Shown: positions 53,699 through 62,857 of the stretch, one piece after another
Layout: each line of letters begins with the position of its first letter
Position numbering within the stretch: the first letter of the stretch is position 1
Assembly: GCF_014904795.1 (NCBI RefSeq)
Contig: NZ_JACZFS010000014.1
Location: 88,533 to 152,532 of the forward strand
DNA length: 64,000 bases
Source of the DNA: Nisaea nitritireducens
GTDB taxonomy: Bacteria > Pseudomonadota > Alphaproteobacteria > Thalassobaculales > Thalassobaculaceae
Direction of reading: 5' to 3'
Translations under genes and position numbers: made by a program
The notes under the pieces: model-generated
What the model was told of the DNA's origin: nothing
The model's database searches: none
What the model saw: the letters and a program-made list of their open reading frames with translations, nothing else

Positions 53699-53721
53699 GA
53701 CCTGAAAAGCGAACCTGACCG

Positions 53722-56385
53722 ATGGAACTCGTATTCCTCCTCCTGCTTGTCGTGCTCATGGCCGGCGCTCTTGCATCCGGTTTTCCGGTTGCATTCGCGC
53801 TTCCGGGCTCCGCAATCATCACCATTGGCCTGGCGGCCCTTTCCGGCGAGATATTCGCCGGTGATGCCGCTGCCTATTTTGCACAGGGCGGGCCCGTCAA
53901 CTGGCTGACAGCTGGCGTGACAAACTTCCGGGGCGTTTACTGGGAAGTCGAACGGGACACACTCATAGCGATCCCGCTTTTTGTCTTCATGGGCATCATG
54001 CTTCAGCGCTCGAAAATCGCGGAAGACCTTCTGGTCGCCATGGCGCAGCTGTTCGGCCCGATCCGGGGCGGTCTTGGTATCTCCGTCGTGTTCGTGGGCG
54101 CACTGCTCGCGGCAACGACCGGTATCGTTGGCGCAACCGTGGTTGCGATGGGACTGATTTCCCTGCCGGCGATGCTGCGAAACAACTACTCACATTCGCT
54201 CGCGACCGGCACGATCGCCGCGTCCGGGACGCTCGGGCAGATCATCCCGCCCTCCATCGTCCTGATCATTCTCGCCGATCAGCTATCGAGCGCGGTCGAC
54301 CAGGCAGGCATGGCCCGGAAAGCCTACTTCAAGGAAACAACCGGCGAATTCTCCATGCCGAGCTCCTTCGGTGTCGGCTCGACCAGCGCCGGTGACATGT
54401 TCATGGGCGCCCTGTTGCCGGGTCTCGTCCTTGTCGGCCTCTATATGGCCTACATCCTGATCGTCGCGTTCTTTAAGCCGAAGATCGCGCCGTCCGTTCC
54501 GTTCGAAGGCAAATACGACCGCAAGTTCGTGGCAAACGTCCTGCTTGCGCTGATTCCGCCGCTGACACTGATTTTTGTCGTCCTCGGATCCATCATCACC
54601 GGCATCGCGACCGTCAACCAGGCTGGCGCAATCGGCGCTGTCGGTGCCATGGTCATGGCCGGTTACAGGCTCTATGACGGACGTAGGGGCGCCTTCTATC
54701 CTGCCATTCTGGCGATGACATCACTCATCGTCATCCTGGTGCTGAACAGCATTCATCCGATCAATATCAGGAATGTGCAGACGTCGGCCGATACACTGGC
54801 GGTCGTGATCGCCGTTATCGCCGTCGCCATGTTCCTCGCCGGCATCATCTGGAGCGGCATCCGCACCTACCACATTGACGACACCCTGCGCGGTGTGATG
54901 GTGGAGACGGCCAAAACCTCGGCTCTGGTCTTCATCATTCTGCTCGGCGCTGCGATGCTGACGGCGGCCTTCCGGGCCTTCGGCGGCGAAGAACTGGTGC
55001 GTGAATTCCTCACCGGCCTGCCTGGCGGGTTCTGGGCCCAGTTCATCATCGTCATGGCCGTGATCTTCGTCCTCGGTTTCTTCCTCGACTTCATCGAGAT
55101 CGCCGTGGTCGTGGTTCCGATCGTCGCCCCGATCCTACTTGCAGATCCCTCCGCCAACATCACGGCGGTATGGCTCGGCGTCATGATCGGCATGAACATC
55201 CAGACCTCGTTCCTGACACCGCCTTTCGGCTTCGCGCTTTTCTATCTGCGCGGTGTCGCACCGGCTGCGGTCAAGACGCTGTCGATGTACAAAGGCGTGA
55301 TCCCGTTCATCTGCTTGCAGCTTTTCGCCCTCTTCATTGTCGGGATCGCACCGCAACTGGTGAACTACCTGCCGAACAGGATGTCCCTCACCTCGGAAAG
55401 CGCGCCGCCGCCGAAGAATCCCCGGCTGCAGGCCTGTGTCGAAGATTATGTCTTCGCGACATTCTCCGAGACGGGTGGCGATATCCGGGCCGCTATTACC
55501 GATGCGAAAACCTGGGATATTACGAATCTGCCGAAATCTGTGCAGAAAGATCTCGAGAAGAGCTTTGCTTCGGCGGAAAAGTCTTTCTCCGCACTGGATG
55601 AGGCCTTCGCTGCAACTGCCGCTATCGAGGCTGCCGCAGTGGATTACAGACCGCTGCACGTCTCCGTCCGCACCATCCAGCGGGATATCGGCAAGCATGC
55701 TGATGAAATCGAAGCTCTTGAGCAGGAAGTCAGCAGCCTGAAGCGGCAGAAAGATGCGAAGCCGGGCCAGATCGAGAAAGCCATGGCCAAGATCGAACGC
55801 CTCGCTGCCGAAAAGGCCGAACTGGAGAGTGAAATCCCCGCAAACTGGGAGGCGGACCACAAAGCCTTCACCAAGGTTCTTGCCTCGGAGAAGAAGGCAC
55901 GCCTGAGCTATCGGAGAACTGTGGACTCAGCTTACGAGCCGATCCAGGTGCTCCGGGCAACGATCCAGGACGCCGATGCGCTGGCTGCGCTTTCCGCCGA
56001 TATCGATGCACTTGCACAAGCGGTGACCGATCTCGAGCCCAAGCAGGCCGAAGAGGCAATCAAGGAGGTCGAAGCAAAGATCGGCCGCATCGTCGAAGCG
56101 GGCTCCATCCGCTCCGCGGTCAGCAAGGTACGCCGAGCCATCAAAGGCAAGTCGCCCGACCCTGAAAAGGCATTGGGTGAGCTCCAGAAAGCCAAGGCGC
56201 TGTACGATGAGGAAGTGACCTGGCGTCAGACGGCGAAGCAGTCGATCGGCGCCAAGCTGGGCGAGTATGACGCCGCCATCCGCAATACGATTGGCCTGCG
56301 TCTGCAAGACCGCCTGCCGCGCGACGCGGCACTGGATGTCGCCGCGTGCCAGTCCGATCACGTGGACATCTCGCTTCACTTCTAG
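53722..56385 (+). CDS. TRAP transporter large permease DctM with long C-terminal coiled-coil extension
   Basis: 887 residues. Residues 1-~550 are a DctM permease with a dozen or more membrane helices: RGGLGISVVFVGALLAATTG, GTLGQIIPPSIVLIILADQL and FLDFIEIAVVVVPIVAPILL are the typical sodium/substrate-channel blocks. After the last helix (ending ...QLVNYLPNRMSL) a soluble domain of about 330 residues follows. It is rich in Glu/Lys/Ala heptads, for example IEALEQEVSSLKRQKD and KAMAKIERLAAEKAELE, predicting coiled coils. Ordinary DctM proteins end near residue 430-600. The extension has no catalytic motif I recognise. The gene ends just before a terminator. Confidence 0.88.
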   Translation: MELVFLLLLVVLMAGALASGFPVAFALPGSAIITIGLAALSGEIFAGDAAAYFAQGGPVNWLTAGVTNFRGVYWEVERDTLIAIPLFVFMGIMLQRSKIAEDLLVAMAQLFGPIRGGLGISVVFVGALLAATTGIVGATVVAMGLISLPAMLRNNYSHSLATGTIAASGTLGQIIPPSIVLIILADQLSSAVDQAGMARKAYFKETTGEFSMPSSFGVGSTSAGDMFMGALLPGLVLVGLYMAYILIVAFFKPKIAPSVPFEGKYDRKFVANVLLALIPPLTLIFVVLGSIITGIATVNQAGAIGAVGAMVMAGYRLYDGRRGAFYPAILAMTSLIVILVLNSIHPINIRNVQTSADTLAVVIAVIAVAMFLAGIIWSGIRTYHIDDTLRGVMVETAKTSALVFIILLGAAMLTAAFRAFGGEELVREFLTGLPGGFWAQFIIVMAVIFVLGFFLDFIEIAVVVVPIVAPILLADPSANITAVWLGVMIGMNIQTSFLTPPFGFALFYLRGVAPAAVKTLSMYKGVIPFICLQLFALFIVGIAPQLVNYLPNRMSLTSESAPPPKNPRLQACVEDYVFATFSETGGDIRAAITDAKTWDITNLPKSVQKDLEKSFASAEKSFSALDEAFAATAAIEAAAVDYRPLHVSVRTIQRDIGKHADEIEALEQEVSSLKRQKDAKPGQIEKAMAKIERLAAEKAELESEIPANWEADHKAFTKVLASEKKARLSYRRTVDSAYEPIQVLRATIQDADALAALSADIDALAQAVTDLEPKQAEEAIKEVEAKIGRIVEAGSIRSAVSKVRRAIKGKSPDPEKALGELQKAKALYDEEVTWRQTAKQSIGAKLGEYDAAIRNTIGLRLQDRLPRDAALDVAACQSDHVDISLHF

Positions 56386-56409
56386 AACGCTCCCGCAAGG
56401 GTTCGAACG

Positions 56410-56443
56410 AAAGCCGGGGAACCTAGTGTTCCCCGGCTTTTTC
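56410..56443 (+). terminator. Rho-independent terminator of the TRAP operon
   Basis: AAAGCCGGGGAAC and GTTCCCCGGCTTT form a long perfect stem with a short CTAGT loop, followed by TTC and TTTT. It is 24 bp after the dctM stop. Confidence 0.92.
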
Positions 56444-56476
56444 TTTTCCAGAGACCGTGTCGGTTAGCCGCAACAC

Positions 56477-56520
56477 GTTCGAACGCACACAGACCGTTAT
56501 CGAACCGTCATAAAACGAAC
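56477..56520. promoter_or_regulatory. Candidate DeoR/GlpR-type operators upstream of the ugp-like operon
   Basis: GTTCGAAC (56477-56484) is a perfect palindrome, followed by TATCGAAC (56498-56505) and AACGAAC (56514-56520). A second GTTCGAAC lies at 56401-56408. E. coli GlpR, also a DeoR protein, binds WATGTTCGWTAWCGAACATW-type boxes, so clustered TTCG/CGAA words fit an operator array for the adjacent regulator. Confidence 0.45.
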
Positions 56521-56592
56521 AGTATTTCCGCAACAGATCGCCTCTAGCTTTCGCCTCGCATTCATTTGAACACCTCATGCGAAGGCAAGTCA

Positions 56593-57423
56593 GTGGCTCC
56601 CAACATTTCTTCGAACGCTTCCAAGCGCCGGGCCGAAATCACCGAACTGGTGCGGGCCGCCGGTTATCAGTCCATCATCGATCTCGCGGACCGGTTTGCC
56701 GTTACCGAACAGACCATCCGGCGGGATGTGAACCAGCTTTGTGACAGCGGTTTGCTGCGCCGCCGGCATGGCGGGGTGGAACTGCCCTCTCCGAACACGA
56801 ACATCGATTTCGACCAGCGCATGATCCTGAACGCAGGGGCCAAGGCTCGGATCGCCAGTGCCGTGGCAGCCCGCATCCCCGATGGCGCCTCGATTGCCGT
56901 CAGCATCGGTACAACTCCGGAGATGGTCGTACGCGCCCTGCGCTCCCACACCGGATTGCGGATCGTCACCAACAATATCGCCGCAGCACTGACAGCGAGC
57001 GCCAACCCGACCTTCGAAGTCACCATCGCTGGCGGGCGTATCCGGTCCGAGGGACGCGATGTGCTTGGCCAGCAGGTCGAACAGTTCTTCTCCGCCTACA
57101 AGGTCGACTTCGGCCTTTTCGGTGTCGGCGGTGTGGATGCGGACGGCAGCCTGCTGGACTTCACCGAAGATGAAATCCGGGCGCGCGAGACCATCAGTCA
57201 GAACTGCCGGACCAAGATCGTGGTTCTCGATCACACAAAATTCGGACGCGCGGCCTATGTGCGCGGCGGCCATATCTCCGATCCCGAACTGGTTTTCTGT
57301 GATGGCGAGCCACCCGAGGAAATCAGCGCCATGATCCGCGATGCCGGACATGAGTTGATTACCGACGGTAACGACGCAGCCGCACTCGCCCTTCTGCCCG
57401 ATCTCGCGGAAGCCGGGGAATGA
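56593..57423 (+). CDS. DeoR-family transcriptional regulator (GlpR-like)
   Basis: About 276 residues. The N-terminal winged helix contains RRAEITELVRAAGYQSIIDL and the DeoR signature AVTEQTIRRDVNQLCDSGLL followed by RRRHGGVEL. The C-terminal sugar-phosphate sensor domain includes GTTPEMVVRAL and GVGGVDADGSLLDF, and HTKFGRAAYV near the C-terminus. A TTG exists at 56566, but GTG at 56593 has AAGG 7-8 nt upstream. The stop overlaps the ATPase start (ATGA). The probable target is this ugp-like operon and the ligand is a phosphorylated polyol or sugar. Confidence 0.92.
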   Translation: MAPNISSNASKRRAEITELVRAAGYQSIIDLADRFAVTEQTIRRDVNQLCDSGLLRRRHGGVELPSPNTNIDFDQRMILNAGAKARIASAVAARIPDGASIAVSIGTTPEMVVRALRSHTGLRIVTNNIAAALTASANPTFEVTIAGGRIRSEGRDVLGQQVEQFFSAYKVDFGLFGVGGVDADGSLLDFTEDEIRARETISQNCRTKIVVLDHTKFGRAAYVRGGHISDPELVFCDGEPPEEISAMIRDAGHELITDGNDAAALALLPDLAEAGE

Positions 57424-58502
57424 CCGGAATTTCCGTTAAGGGACTGACAAAACGCTGGGATACGGCGACAGCTGTCGACGACGTCTCTTTTGACGTTGAA
57501 CCCGGCTCGTTTGCGGTCCTCCTTGGTCCGTCGGGATGCGGGAAATCCACCATCCTGAGATTGATCTCGGGTCTGGAGAGCGCCAGCGCCGGAACCATCA
57601 CCATTGGCGGCAAGGATGTTACCGCGCTGCCTCCGGCAGAGCGGGATCTGTCGATGGTTTTCCAGTCCTATGCGCTGTTTCCGCACCTGACCGTCGCCGA
57701 GAACATCCTGTTCGGTCTCAAGGTCCGCAAAATAAGCACGCGCGACCAGCAACATCGGCTCGAACGTGTGGCCGAATTGATCGGGCTCTCCGCCCTACTC
57801 GATCGGCGTCCCAACCAGCTTTCCGGCGGCCAGCAGCAGAGGGTTGCGCTCGGGCGGGCGATCATCGCCGAGAAACCCGTCTGCCTGATGGACGAACCTC
57901 TCTCGAACCTGGACGCCAAGCTGCGGCACGAGATGCGGGTGGAGATCCGCGCCCTGCAGCGCAAACTCGGCATGACCATGGTTTACGTCACACATGATCA
58001 GGCCGAGGCCATGGGTATGGCGGACCGCATCATCCTGCTGAAAGACGGCCGGATCGAGCAGAACGCCACACCGGCGGAAACCTACCGTAAGCCTGCCACA
58101 AGCTTCGCAGGGCGCTTTATCGGCACACCGCCGATGAACGTGCTCGCGCTTGACTGGAACGGCAACGATGCCCGTTTCCATGGGCAGAATGCAGGAACCA
58201 CGGCTCCCATATTTTCCGGCAAGCCCCAGACGCCCGTGTCTATCGGCATTCGGCCGGAGGAAATCAGTTTCAGCGCGAGCAGTCCGTGCCGGGCGACGGT
58301 TGAGACTGTCGAATATCTCGGCGCCGATACGCTGGTCGATTGCCGCATCGGCAGCGAGCGTCTGACCGTGCGCGCCCGGAATGCCGACAATCTCAAGACA
58401 GGCGCCGATGTCGGCCTCTCCTGGCCGCGCGACGCCGTTCACCTTTTCGAAGCCGCCTCTGGCAGGCGGCGGGACGATCTCCTGATCGGTGCGGACGCAT
58501 AG
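57420..58502 (+). CDS. ABC transporter ATPase, UgpC/MalK family
   Basis: 360 residues: an ATPase domain with Walker A GPSGCGKST, VFQSYALFPHLTVAENILFG, signature LSGGQQQR, Walker B VCLMDEPLSNLDAKLRHEMR and H-loop THDQAEAMGMA, then a C-terminal TOBE-like regulatory domain (~235-355, IGIRPEEISFS). It powers the two UgpA/UgpE-type permeases. It overlaps the regulator gene by 4 bp. The gap to the SBP gene is 101 bp. Confidence 0.95.
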   Translation: MTGISVKGLTKRWDTATAVDDVSFDVEPGSFAVLLGPSGCGKSTILRLISGLESASAGTITIGGKDVTALPPAERDLSMVFQSYALFPHLTVAENILFGLKVRKISTRDQQHRLERVAELIGLSALLDRRPNQLSGGQQQRVALGRAIIAEKPVCLMDEPLSNLDAKLRHEMRVEIRALQRKLGMTMVYVTHDQAEAMGMADRIILLKDGRIEQNATPAETYRKPATSFAGRFIGTPPMNVLALDWNGNDARFHGQNAGTTAPIFSGKPQTPVSIGIRPEEISFSASSPCRATVETVEYLGADTLVDCRIGSERLTVRARNADNLKTGADVGLSWPRDAVHLFEAASGRRRDDLLIGADA

Positions 58503-58603
58503 CGCGAGCACCGGCCAGGAATTGGAGCCCACCCCGTAGGGCCCCGGAGCATGCCGGACGGGATCCGTTCGGCAATCAGTTCAGACGAGAGGACTTGAAA
58601 GCG

Positions 58604-59890
58604 ATGCACTTCACGAAAAAACTTGGGATCGGCGCCGTCGCGGCCGCGATGTCGCTCTCCCTCGCCGGCACGGCCCAGGCCGTTGACCTGCAGTTCTTCT
58701 TCCCGGTCGCCGTCGGCGGCAAGGCAGCGGACACGATTGAAGCCCTGACCAGTGAATATGCCGCGGCCAACCCGGACGTAAAGATCGACGCCGTCTACGC
58801 CGGCAGCTACCAGAACACCGTCACCAAGGCACTGACGGCAGCGCGCGGCGGTCAACCGCCGCAGCTGTCTGTGATCCTGTCGGTCGACATGTTCACCCTG
58901 ATCGAGGAAGAAGCCATTGTCGCATTCGACGATCTGATCAAGACCGACGAAGACAAGGCCTGGCTGAAAGCCTTCTATCCCGCCTTCATGGAAAACAGCC
59001 AGACTGGCGGCAAGACCTACGGCATTCCGTTCCAGCGCTCCACTCCGGTGATGTACTGGAACAAGGAAGCCTTCAAGAAAGCCGGTCTCGACCCAAACAC
59101 CCCTCCGGCGACCTGGAAGGAACTGGTCGAGTTCGGCAAGAAGCTGACCGTCAAGGACGCCTCCGGCAACGTGACCCAGTGGGGCGTGCGCATCCCGAGC
59201 TCCGGCTTCCCCTACTGGCTGTTCCAGGGTCTGACGACCCAGAACGACGTCATCCTGGCCAACAGCGACGGCAACAAGACCAACTTCGCCGATCCGAAAG
59301 TGATCGAAGCCCTGCAGTATCTCGTCGACCTCAGCACCAAGCATGAAGTCATGGCACCGGGCATCATCGAGTGGGGCGCCACCCCGAAGGCCTTTTTCGA
59401 GGGCGAGTCCGCCATCATGTGGACCTCCACCGGCAACCTGACGAACGTCCGGACCAACGCGCCGTTCGATTTCGGTGTGGCCATGCTTCCGGCCAACAAG
59501 CGCCGCGGCGCGCCGACCGGTGGCGGGAACTTCTACATCTTCAAAGACTCCACAGACGCGCAGAAAGCGGCCTCGCTTGACTTCATCAAGTGGATCACCG
59601 CTCCGAAGCAGGCCGCCAAATGGTCCATCGCGACCGGTTATGTCGCGCCGCGCGCCGACGCCTGGGAAACCGCCGAGATGAAGGCCTATGTCGCCGACTT
59701 CCCGCCGGCACTGGTCGCCCGCAACCAGCTCGAATATGCGGTTGCCGAGCTCTCCACCTACCAGAACCAGCGTATCACGAGCATCTTCAATGACGGTCTC
59801 GAAGCCGCCATTACCGGCAAATCCTCGCCGGAAGAAGCAATGAACGATGCGCAGCAGAAGGCGGACAAGATCCTCAAGGACTACCGCTAA
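58604..59890 (+). CDS. ABC transporter substrate-binding protein, UgpB-like (SBP_bac_1)
   Basis: 428 residues with a signal peptide (MHFTKKLGIGAVAAAMSLSL AGTAQA) and an SBP_bac_1 body. YAGSYQNTVTKALTAARGGQ, IPFQRSTPVMYWNKEAFKKA and AFFEGESAIMWTSTGNLTNV follow UgpB-type glycerol-3-phosphate/glycerophosphodiester binding proteins. ATG at 58604 follows GAGAGGA; the frame open upstream overlaps the ATPase gene and is not used. The gene is followed by a strong hairpin with a T-run. The ligand could be glycerol-3-phosphate or another polyol or sugar phosphate. Confidence 0.92.
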   Translation: MHFTKKLGIGAVAAAMSLSLAGTAQAVDLQFFFPVAVGGKAADTIEALTSEYAAANPDVKIDAVYAGSYQNTVTKALTAARGGQPPQLSVILSVDMFTLIEEEAIVAFDDLIKTDEDKAWLKAFYPAFMENSQTGGKTYGIPFQRSTPVMYWNKEAFKKAGLDPNTPPATWKELVEFGKKLTVKDASGNVTQWGVRIPSSGFPYWLFQGLTTQNDVILANSDGNKTNFADPKVIEALQYLVDLSTKHEVMAPGIIEWGATPKAFFEGESAIMWTSTGNLTNVRTNAPFDFGVAMLPANKRRGAPTGGGNFYIFKDSTDAQKAASLDFIKWITAPKQAAKWSIATGYVAPRADAWETAEMKAYVADFPPALVARNQLEYAVAELSTYQNQRITSIFNDGLEAAITGKSSPEEAMNDAQQKADKILKDYR

Positions 59891-59898
59891 AACTTCGG

Positions 59899-59939
59899 GA
59901 CCCGGCGGGGGGGGTTGGGCCCCCCCCCGGTCTTTTTTT
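59899..59939 (+). terminator. Intercistronic terminator with G/C homopolymer stem after the ugpB-like gene
   Basis: GACC at 59899-59902 and a run of eight G (59907-59914) pair with a run of nine or more C (59920-59928) and GGTC (59929-59932), followed by seven T. The element is 8 bp after the SBP stop and before the permease genes. The long homopolymers are also an error-prone spot for sequencing. Confidence 0.8.
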
Positions 59940-59963
59940 CGACCACCGAAAGCACCGCGCGCC

Positions 59964-60845
59964 ATGGGCCCCACAGCAAAAAGAACCTGGATTCATGCCT
60001 GGCTGTTCCTGAGCCCGGCCATGATCCTGCTGATTGCCTTCACCCACTATCCCGCTGCTGTCACCCTCTTCCACAGTTTCTTCTCCACTCCGCGCGGCAA
60101 ACGTTCGGCGAAGTTCGTCGGCCTTGAGAATTACGAAACGCTGATCGCGGACGACACGTTCTGGACCGTGCTGGTCAACAATCTCTGGTACGCGCTTGCC
60201 ACCATCCCGCTTTCGATCGGGATTGCCATCGCCATGGCGCTCTGGGTCGATAGCAAGCTGAAGGGCCGGTCCTTCGTTCGGATGGCCTATTTCACCCCGA
60301 CCGTGCTGCCGCTGATCGCTGTCGCCAATATCTGGATGTTTTTCTACACGCCCGGCTTCGGCCTGATCGACCAGATCCGCGGCGCCTTCGGTTTCGCGCA
60401 GCAGAACTGGCTCGGCGATCCGGAAAGCGCGCTGAATGCCGTCATCGTGGTGGCGATCTGGAAGGAAGCCGGTTTCTTCATGATCTTCTATCTGGCCGCG
60501 CTTCAGACCATCCCCACCTCCCTCAGGGAAGCCGCTGCGATCGAGGGGGCCGGTCGCTGGTACTTCTTCCGCCGCGTCACCTTCCCGCTGCTTATGCCGA
60601 CCACCCTGTTCGTTTCTGTGAACGCGATCATCAACTCGTTCCGGCTGGTCGACCATATCTTCATCATGACGGAAGGCGGCCCGGACAATGCCAGCTCGCT
60701 GCTGTTGTTCTATATCTACGAGACCGCATTCCGGTTCTGGGACACGGCCTATGCCTCGACCCTGACGGTCGTTCTGCTGCTGATCCTGTTCACCGTGGCC
60801 ATCGGCCAGTTCCTGCTTCTCGACAAACGGGTGCATTACCGATGA
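59964..60845 (+). CDS. ABC transporter permease, UgpA-like
   Basis: 293 residues with six predicted helices. It starts TWIHAWLFLSPAMILLIAFT, then FVGLENYETLIADDTFWTVL and the EAA loop PTSLREAAAIEGAGRWYFFR, then INSFRLVDHIFIMTEGGPDN near the C-terminus. All are standard for carbohydrate/glycerol-phosphate (MalF/UgpA) permeases. ATG at 59964 gives the family length; the frame open upstream runs through the terminator. It overlaps the UgpE-like gene by 4 bp. Confidence 0.93.
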   Translation: MGPTAKRTWIHAWLFLSPAMILLIAFTHYPAAVTLFHSFFSTPRGKRSAKFVGLENYETLIADDTFWTVLVNNLWYALATIPLSIGIAIAMALWVDSKLKGRSFVRMAYFTPTVLPLIAVANIWMFFYTPGFGLIDQIRGAFGFAQQNWLGDPESALNAVIVVAIWKEAGFFMIFYLAALQTIPTSLREAAAIEGAGRWYFFRRVTFPLLMPTTLFVSVNAIINSFRLVDHIFIMTEGGPDNASSLLLFYIYETAFRFWDTAYASTLTVVLLLILFTVAIGQFLLLDKRVHYR

Positions 60846-61672
60846 GTGCCGCCAGAGCCTTCCGCTTCGACTATGACCGGGCGCTGAACACAACAGCCGC
60901 ATGGGCACTCGCCCTCGTCTGGTTCGCCCCGCTGATCTACGCCGTCTGGACAGCGTTTCACCCGACCGAATTCTCCACCCGGTTCGTGCTGACAGCACCA
61001 CTGACGCTGGAGAATTTCGTCGCCGCCTGGAACGCCGCCCCCTTCGCCCGCTATTTCCTCAATACAGTGTTGCTGGTGACGTCGATCCTGATCGGCCAGT
61101 TCGTGCTCTGCACCCTTGCCGCCTTCGCCTTTGCCCGGTTCGAATTCCGCGGGCGGGACACCGTCTTCGTGCTGGTGCTGCTGCAGCTTCTGGTGATGCC
61201 GGATATTCTGATCGTCGAGAATTACCGGACCATGCGGTTTCTCGGTCTGGTCGACACCATCCTCGCCATCGGCCTGCCCTACATGGCGTCCGGCTTCGGC
61301 ATCTTCCTGCTGCGGCAGACCTTCAAGACCATCCCGAAAGAGCTGGACGATGCCGCCCGGGTCGAGGGTGCCGGGTTCTTCACCATTCTGATGAAAGTCT
61401 ATGTGCCGCTGGCCAAGCCGACCTACCTCGCCTACGGGCTGGTCTCGGTCAGCCACCACTGGAACAACTTCCTGTGGCCCTTGATCATCACAAATTCGGT
61501 CGAGACACGGCCCGTGACGGTCGGCCTCAGCGTCTTCGCCTCGACCGACCAAGGCATCGACTGGGCCGTCATCACCGCCGCAACGCTAATGACCTCCGGC
61601 CCACTACTGATCGCCTTCCTGCTCTTCCAACGGCAGTTCGTTCAGAGTTTCATGCGGGCCGGGATCAAGTGA
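60842..61672 (+). CDS. ABC transporter permease, UgpE-like
   Basis: 276 residues of the MalG/UgpE type: FSTRFVLTAPLTLENFVAAW, the transmembrane pair around LVTSILIGQFVLCTLAAFAF, the EAA loop PKELDDAARVEGAGFFTILM and a C-terminal SVFASTDQGIDWAVITAATL. It forms the channel with the UgpA-like partner. Last gene of the five-gene operon. Its start overlaps the UgpA stop (ATGA). Confidence 0.93.
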   Translation: MSAARAFRFDYDRALNTTAAWALALVWFAPLIYAVWTAFHPTEFSTRFVLTAPLTLENFVAAWNAAPFARYFLNTVLLVTSILIGQFVLCTLAAFAFARFEFRGRDTVFVLVLLQLLVMPDILIVENYRTMRFLGLVDTILAIGLPYMASGFGIFLLRQTFKTIPKELDDAARVEGAGFFTILMKVYVPLAKPTYLAYGLVSVSHHWNNFLWPLIITNSVETRPVTVGLSVFASTDQGIDWAVITAATLMTSGPLLIAFLLFQRQFVQSFMRAGIK

Positions 61673-61806
61673 AGGCGGACAGCCGCGCAAACCGAGGGCA
61701 AGCTAAAATGTCGCGTGTCAGCGCACGAGGTGCCGTAGAATTATTCGGGTATGGTTAGCGTGTAAACTTTTCCTCGGACAGTCGTCCGGAAACAGGAGAA
61801 CCGATC

Positions 61807-62823
61807 ATGGCCACTATGAAAGCTGCTGTCGTCACCCAGTTCGGAAAACCACTGGACATCCGGGCGGTGGAAAAGCCGGAAGTGTCCCGCGGCAAAATCG
61901 TCGTGAAAATCGAGGCGTCGGGCGTTTGTCATACAGACCTGCACGCGGCGAAAGGCGACTGGCCCGTAAGACCCAATCCGCCTTTCATTCCGGGACATGA
62001 GGGCGTCGGTATCGTTGCCGAAGTCGGACAGGACGTTACCGGCATCAAGGAAGGCGACCGTGTGGGCGTGCCGTGGCTGCACACCGCCTGTGGTCATTGC
62101 CGCCATTGCTGCGGCGGCTGGGAGACATTGTGCATCGATCAGCAGAACACGGGCTATTCAGTCAATGGCGGCTTTGCAGAATACGTCCTGGCCGATCCGA
62201 ATTATGTCGGCCGCTTGCCGAACGCCCTCTCCTTCGCGCCCGCAGCACCGCTGCTGTGCGCCGGCGTCACCGTCTACAAGGGCCTCAAGGAAACCGAAGC
62301 TAAACCGGGCAGCACGGTCGCAATTCTGGGCATCGGCGGGTTGGGGCACATGGCCGTGCAATATGCGAAGGCCATGGGCCTGCATGTCATCGCGGTCGAT
62401 ATCGCCGATGAAAAGCTCGCACTGGCCAAGAAGCTCGGTGCGGATCAGGTGATCAATGCAGCAACGACAGATCCGGTTGCCGAAGCACAGAGCGGCGGCG
62501 GCGTCGAAGGTGTGCTTGTAACTGCCGTCTCCACCTCTTCCTTCTCCCAGGGGCTCGGCATGCTGGCGCGGGGCGGCACCATGAGTCTTGTCGGGTTGCC
62601 GCCGGGCGGATTCGAGCTGCCGATCTTCGACGTGGTTCTGACCCGCAAGACCATTCGCGGCTCAATCGTCGGCACCCGGAACGACCTCGCTGAGGCGCTC
62701 GATTTCGCCGCGGAAGACAAGGTCGCGGCGCATTTCACCACCGAAACGCTCGACGACATCAACTCGATCTTCTCGCGCATGGAAAAAGGCAAGATCGATG
62801 GCCGGATCGTGATGGAAATCTAA
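61807..62823 (+). CDS. Zinc-dependent alcohol dehydrogenase (AdhP-like)
   Basis: 338 residues of the medium-chain dehydrogenase family. Catalytic zinc ligands are in [15 protein letters not shown] (Cys-x-x-Asp) and [10 protein letters not shown] (His-Glu). The structural zinc loop is [15 protein letters not shown]. The NAD motif [17 protein letters not shown] is near residue 177. The length is typical. It is preceded by ACAGGAG as ribosome site and lies 134 bp after the ABC operon, probably with its own promoter. It oxidises a short alcohol or reduces an aldehyde; substrate unknown. Confidence 0.94.
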   Translation: MATMKAAVVTQFGKPLDIRAVEKPEVSRGKIVVKIEASGVCHTDLHAAKGDWPVRPNPPFIPGHEGVGIVAEVGQDVTGIKEGDRVGVPWLHTACGHCRHCCGGWETLCIDQQNTGYSVNGGFAEYVLADPNYVGRLPNALSFAPAAPLLCAGVTVYKGLKETEAKPGSTVAILGIGGLGHMAVQYAKAMGLHVIAVDIADEKLALAKKLGADQVINAATTDPVAEAQSGGGVEGVLVTAVSTSSFSQGLGMLARGGTMSLVGLPPGGFELPIFDVVLTRKTIRGSIVGTRNDLAEALDFAAEDKVAAHFTTETLDDINSIFSRMEKGKIDGRIVMEI

Positions 62824-62857
62824 GTCACGGGAGCAAGCGCGACCGGACCTGAAGGGG

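Noticed and set aside
58439..59974. A 511-codon minus-strand frame over the ugpB-like gene
   Set aside because: Antisense to a signal-peptide-bearing SBP with normal motifs and running through a terminator.
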